A stretch of DNA of 23,851 nt, taken from contig CAZFBR010000022.1 in the NCBI GenBank assembly GCA_964517215.1, forward strand, positions 1-23,851, in the 5' to 3' direction. How positions within the stretch are numbered: the stretch's first letter is position 1; each line of letters begins with the position of its first letter. Shown here in pieces: positions 21,195 through 23,851 of the stretch. A model generated the notes under the pieces. The model saw only the letters and a program-made list of their open reading frames with translations. It was not told the DNA's origin and searched no databases. A program made the position numbers and the translations under genes. Origin of the DNA: CAZFBR01 sp035353495 [NCBI: uncultured bacterium] (GTDB taxonomy: Bacteria > DAOPZR01).

Positions 21195-21241
21195 AATTAA
21201 AGAAGGTTTCTGGCAGACACGTCCGAAAGGGGGTGGGTGCT

Positions 21242-21493
21242 ATGCAAACCAGCGGTATCCTGGCGGCTTTTTCCCAAATGAAGAGTCAGTATGTTGCACC
21301 TGACACCAAGGGTCCGCTCTTCCAGACGGCGTTGCCGTCCGCGGATCCGATGTCGGCGATGCTGAAGCTGAGCGATCAGTTTGCCTCGCTCACTGCGGCG
21401 CCGTCGGCCATGAATTTGAGCGTCGGGAGCAATGCAACCCCCACTTCCGGTTCACCTCCGGGCGTGGGCGGCTCCCTGGATATCCTGGCATAA
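21242..21493 (+). CDS. Hypothetical 83-aa protein
   Basis: The frame starts MQTSGILAAFSQM and ends GGSLDILA. It has no cysteine, no signal peptide and no membrane helix, and is rich in Ser, Ala, Met and Pro (SADPMSAMLKLSDQFASL, then a Ser/Gly/Pro-rich tail). I do not recognise a family. Support for coding: an extended consensus -10 box, AAAGGGGG eight bases before the ATG, and position in the only AT-rich gap of the window. GTG 21233 is an alternative start. It faces the OmpA-VWA gene convergently. It could be a small secreted, structural or orphan accessory protein; no function is claimed. Confidence 0.55.
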   Translation: MQTSGILAAFSQMKSQYVAPDTKGPLFQTALPSADPMSAMLKLSDQFASLTAAPSAMNLSVGSNATPTSGSPPGVGGSLDILA

Positions 21494-21596
21494 CGCAGGC
21501 AACAGCGCATGCTGCGCGCCATGGATGCGCGTGGTATGGCGCAAATGAATTGCCGGTATTCTCAAACGTACACGTAGACGCTGCAGGTTGGCGGTC

Positions 21597-21633
21597 AAAA
21601 AAAAGCGGGTGGCGGAGAATCCCGCCACCCGCT
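21597..21633 (-). terminator. Rho-independent terminator of the OmpA-VWA gene
   Basis: A perfect 12-bp stem (AGCGGGTGGCGG at 21604-21615, partner 21622-21633) with a six-base loop is followed on the minus strand by eight T residues (21604-21597). It lies 24 bases after the stop codon of the OmpA-VWA gene. Confidence 0.92.
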
Positions 21634-21657
21634 CTGTCTGCTGTTGGTTTGTGCCGT

Positions 21658-22914
21658 TTACCGCACGCGACCGGTGCTGCTCCCCACCACTGCTTCCGCC
21701 GTAATCCCCGGGAAGGACTTGTACTCGATGGTATAGCTGCCGGTGAGCCCCGAACCAAGCTGGCGGAAAATCTCCGCAAACTGCGACGTGAACGCGTCGA
21801 TATCCCACACCATGTACTTGCCGCCGGTGGCCTGGGACAGCTTCTGCAGCGCCGCCGTTCCTTCCGGCCACGTCGGCCCCAGTTCCACGGTAAAGATCTT
21901 CACCCCCTGCTGATTGGCTGCGGCAATCGCCTGATCCAGCGACCGCACGCTGCCGCCGTCGTTATCCTCAAGCGGGCTCCCTTCGTCGACGCCGTCGCTC
22001 ATCACCATGAGGAACCGCGGCGCGGTCTGGCCGGCCAGGTGGCTGCTCACGGCTTCATAGATGCCGTCATACAGGTGGGTGAATCCAAAGCGCTGCAACC
22101 CGTTGACAATCTGCATCTGGCCGGTCCGGTCATGCTGCAGCTGGCTCAGCAGCTCCAGATTGTCATTGATCGTCATCAGGATGAGTTTGTCTTCCGGATT
22201 GCGCTGCCCGATAAACTCGCGCGACGCATCACGCAGGTCGATCAGGCAGTTGCTGTTGCTGTTGTCAAGCAGCAGCCCCAGCGTGCCGCGCTGCGCCGCC
22301 ATCTGCTGCGTCACCCGCACGATTTCGCGACGCTCGCCGTTTTCCGTCACCGTGAAATTCCCGTCCGGCAGATTGGCAATGAAGTTGCCATTGGCGTCAA
22401 GCACTGACGTCGTTACTTTCTTGAGCACCGTCTGCGGGGCCGCCGGGGCCGCCGGAACTACCGGAGCCGGAGCCACGACCGGAGCCGCCGGGGCTGCAAC
22501 CCGCGGCAACGCCAAGGTAATCAACACACGCCGGTTCTTGCGGCGGTTCAGTTCCGTGTCGTTCGGATATGCCGGCCGCTCTTCACCATAACTCGAATCC
22601 AGCACCCGGCTGCGCGCGACATTTTCATTCGTCACCAGCCAGTTCAGCGCCGCATCAGCGCGACGACGGGCCAGCCGCTGATTGTACTCATTCGACGCCA
22701 AATCACAGGTGTATCCGGAAAGGACAATACCCATTTCCGGGTACTGCCGCATCAGCGCCGCCACTTCCCGCAAGGTTGGGATGGCATCGGCCCGAATGAC
22801 CGCCTTGTCGAGGTCGAAGTAAATCTCCCGCACCACCGTTTCACCGGGATTTACCGCGCCCGCCGCTACCACCATCATCAGTACTGCCAGAACTGCCATC
22901 AGCATCTTGTGCAT
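21658..22914 (-). CDS. Secreted OmpA-like / VWA (acidobacterial-type) domain protein
   Basis: The protein is 418 aa. A signal peptide (1-20, MHKMLMAVLAVLMMVVAAGA) is followed by an OmpA-like peptidoglycan-binding domain (about 28-135: IYFDLDKAVI, LSGYTCDLASNEYNQRLARRRADA, SSYGEERP, NRRKNRRVLI). A Pro/Ala/Val linker (about 138-160) leads to a VWA module (about 165-410). The entry VLDANGNFIANLPDGNFTV resembles the acidobacterial VWFA-related module, and DNSNS (217-221) fits the MIDAS metal site DxSxS; SDGVDEGS is the later loop. It should sit in the periplasm bound to peptidoglycan and bind partners or metal. The start is set by AAGGAGG upstream. Its promoter overlaps the end of the caspase-like gene, and a strong terminator follows. 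Confidence 0.9.
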   Translation of the reverse strand: MHKMLMAVLAVLMMVVAAGAVNPGETVVREIYFDLDKAVIRADAIPTLREVAALMRQYPEMGIVLSGYTCDLASNEYNQRLARRRADAALNWLVTNENVARSRVLDSSYGEERPAYPNDTELNRRKNRRVLITLALPRVAAPAAPVVAPAPVVPAAPAAPQTVLKKVTTSVLDANGNFIANLPDGNFTVTENGERREIVRVTQQMAAQRGTLGLLLDNSNSNCLIDLRDASREFIGQRNPEDKLILMTINDNLELLSQLQHDRTGQMQIVNGLQRFGFTHLYDGIYEAVSSHLAGQTAPRFLMVMSDGVDEGSPLEDNDGGSVRSLDQAIAAANQQGVKIFTVELGPTWPEGTAALQKLSQATGGKYMVWDIDAFTSQFAEIFRQLGSGLTGSYTIEYKSFPGITAEAVVGSSTGRVR

Positions 22915-22948
22915 AATCACCCCTCCTCCTTGAATTGGCAACCACCTC

Positions 22949-22977
22949 ATTGTAATACCCTATTCCTTATCTGTCAA
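22949..22977 (-). promoter_or_regulatory. Predicted promoter of the OmpA-VWA gene
   Basis: On the minus strand TTGACA (22977-22972), 17 bases, TACAAT (22954-22949): one base from full consensus. It overlaps the 3' end of the caspase-like gene, whose stop codon is at 22969-22967. The start near 22942 leaves a 28-base leader with AAGGAGG. Confidence 0.75.
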
Positions 22978-23851
22978 GTGGACGAATTGGACGTTTTTGT
23001 GTGGTGACATGCCCCAATTGTAGGGGCAATTCCGCGGCCAACGTTGAGGTAACCACCGCCTGCTGAGCGCGTTGGTCGCCCGTCAGGACGGTACCGCATT
23101 CAGGACAACGGCGATAGCTGCCGCCCATATCAGCAAAGCATTCCGGGCAGATCCGCGCCACCCGCAGGCGCGCGGCCCGCACCACTTCGCCGGCCGGAAC
23201 ACCCTGCGGTGCAAATTCGCGCAGGGCCTGCAGCACCACACCCACCAGCAGTCCGCCCTTGAATTTGGTGCTCTCGCCTGAGGTCTGATTCTCCTGCGAC
23301 GCCATCAGCACCATCCGTCCTTCATGCCGTTCGAGCTCCTGGCGAAAACCGCCGGCATAACAGGCATCCAGCACCACCACCTGCACCTGCGCAGGTACCG
23401 CATCGAGCAGTTCGCCGATACGGTCGTCGGCAAGGTCAAAATCAAAATTGGCATTTTGGCTGTTGTACGGGGCGAGATACTCCTGCGCCTTGTCCGGTTC
23501 ACGGTTGGCGCTGGCCCCGTTCGGTTCCTGCGTGCCATGCCCTGAATAAAAGAGGACCACGCGGTCTTCCGGCCCGGCCACCCGTGCCAGCCACTGCAAA
23601 GCCGCAATGATGTTCTCCTTCGTCGCCTGCTCATCAATCAGCAGCCGTCCGTTTTCCGGTGGCATGCCGAGCGCCTGCCATGCCTGCCACGTCTCGACCG
23701 CGTCCTTGCTGCAGTATTCGAGGTCATCCGCCTCCGCATAATTCTTAATGCCAATGAAGACACCATACCATTCCGCTTCCGACGCTCCAACTTCAGTTAC
23801 CGCCTGCAACACAAAGGTAATGGTCAGACGAAAAGCACAACCAATGTCGCG
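22967..23851 (-). CDS. Caspase-like (C14) cysteine peptidase with C-terminal zinc ribbon (5' end outside window)
   Basis: The frame is open to the window edge, so the true start may be further upstream; a GTG at 23812 gives 281 aa. Residues are numbered from that GTG. The caspase p20 fold is clear: WYGVFIGIKNYAEADDLEYC, VVLFYSGHGT with His92, and VVVLDACYAGGFRQ with Cys151, the catalytic dyad. Towards the C-terminus CPECFADMGGSYRRCPECG (Cys222, 225, 236, 239) is a zinc ribbon. Bacterial caspase-like enzymes (orthocaspases and metacaspase relatives) usually cut after Arg or Lys and can act in cell death or in processing. The residues before WYGV include a hydrophobic stretch (LTITFVLQAV) that may be part of a signal or anchor. 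It is upstream of the OmpA-VWA gene on the same strand. Confidence 0.88.
   Translation of the reverse strand, partial: RDIGCAFRLTITFVLQAVTEVGASEAEWYGVFIGIKNYAEADDLEYCSKDAVETWQAWQALGMPPENGRLLIDEQATKENIIAALQWLARVAGPEDRVVLFYSGHGTQEPNGASANREPDKAQEYLAPYNSQNANFDFDLADDRIGELLDAVPAQVQVVVLDACYAGGFRQELERHEGRMVLMASQENQTSGESTKFKGGLLVGVVLQALREFAPQGVPAGEVVRAARLRVARICPECFADMGGSYRRCPECGTVLTGDQRAQQAVVTSTLAAELPLQLGHVTTQKRPIRPLDR

Noticed and set aside
21658-23851. VWA-MoxR-caspase type ternary defence system
   Set aside because: No MoxR ATPase or VMAP-like gene is visible and the VWA protein has a signal peptide and OmpA domain. Only the weaker pair hypothesis is kept.

Overview
The window comes from a GC-rich bacterial chromosome with dense coding and very short intergenic gaps. 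An outer membrane is likely: there is an OmpA-type peptidoglycan-binding domain on a secreted protein, a lipoprotein, MscL, and several surface-glycan genes. Most promoters are sigma-70-like (TTGACG or TTGACA, 17 bp spacer, TAnnnT). The phylum cannot be fixed from sequence alone. The acidobacterial-type VWA module, zinc ribbons added to MscL and to a caspase-like peptidase, and DUF1287 and DUF218 proteins fit an environmental, poorly sampled lineage. No phage genes, IS elements, rRNA or CRISPR array were seen.

Layout. (1) 1-790, minus: an ECF sigma factor with a partial ZAS-type anti-sigma factor. (2) 900-6482: a surface-polysaccharide region with a fusion of a degenerate SpsF-like nucleotidyltransferase domain to a radical SAM/SPASM enzyme (plus). 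It faces a minus-strand run of a SpsF-like/GT4 fusion, a second GT4 with an altered EX7E motif, and a small lipoprotein. (3) 6629-9448, minus: PriA and a HicBA toxin-antitoxin pair. (4) 9558-12039: an acyltransferase-3 membrane protein (plus), then cytidine deaminase and a metallo-beta-lactamase-fold hydrolase (minus). (5) 12171-18116, plus: a six-gene, overlap-coupled operon of M32 carboxypeptidase, methyltransferase, PurC, ThiC-like enzyme, DUF1287 and DUF218 proteins. (6) 18344-20256, minus: an ExoA-like GT2, an HD-family alarmone-hydrolase-like protein, and PurE. (7) 20339-21078, plus: MscL and tRNA-Gln(CUG), followed by tandem partial copies of the tRNA 3' end and a terminator. (8) 21186-23851: an orphan 83-aa ORF (plus), then a secreted OmpA-VWA protein and a caspase-like peptidase that runs off the window (minus).

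Two themes tie the region together. The first is cell-surface glycan assembly: three glycosyltransferases, the radical SAM fusion, the acyltransferase, and DUF218/DUF1287 envelope proteins. The second is the aminoimidazole ribotide (AIR) branch point: PurE and PurC use AIR and its carboxylated product for purines, and the ThiC-like enzyme uses AIR for thiamin or possibly a benzimidazole. At the regulatory level, several genes appear to start at, or within a few bases of, their predicted transcription start (leaderless candidates), while others have strong AGGAGG-type sites.

The most promising unusual items are: the shared degenerate SpsF-like domain fused to two different enzymes; the caspase and OmpA-VWA pair; the tRNA-Gln 3'-end tandem repeats; the leaderless promoter pattern; and the ThiC-like protein with a CX2CX3C cluster motif in a purC operon.
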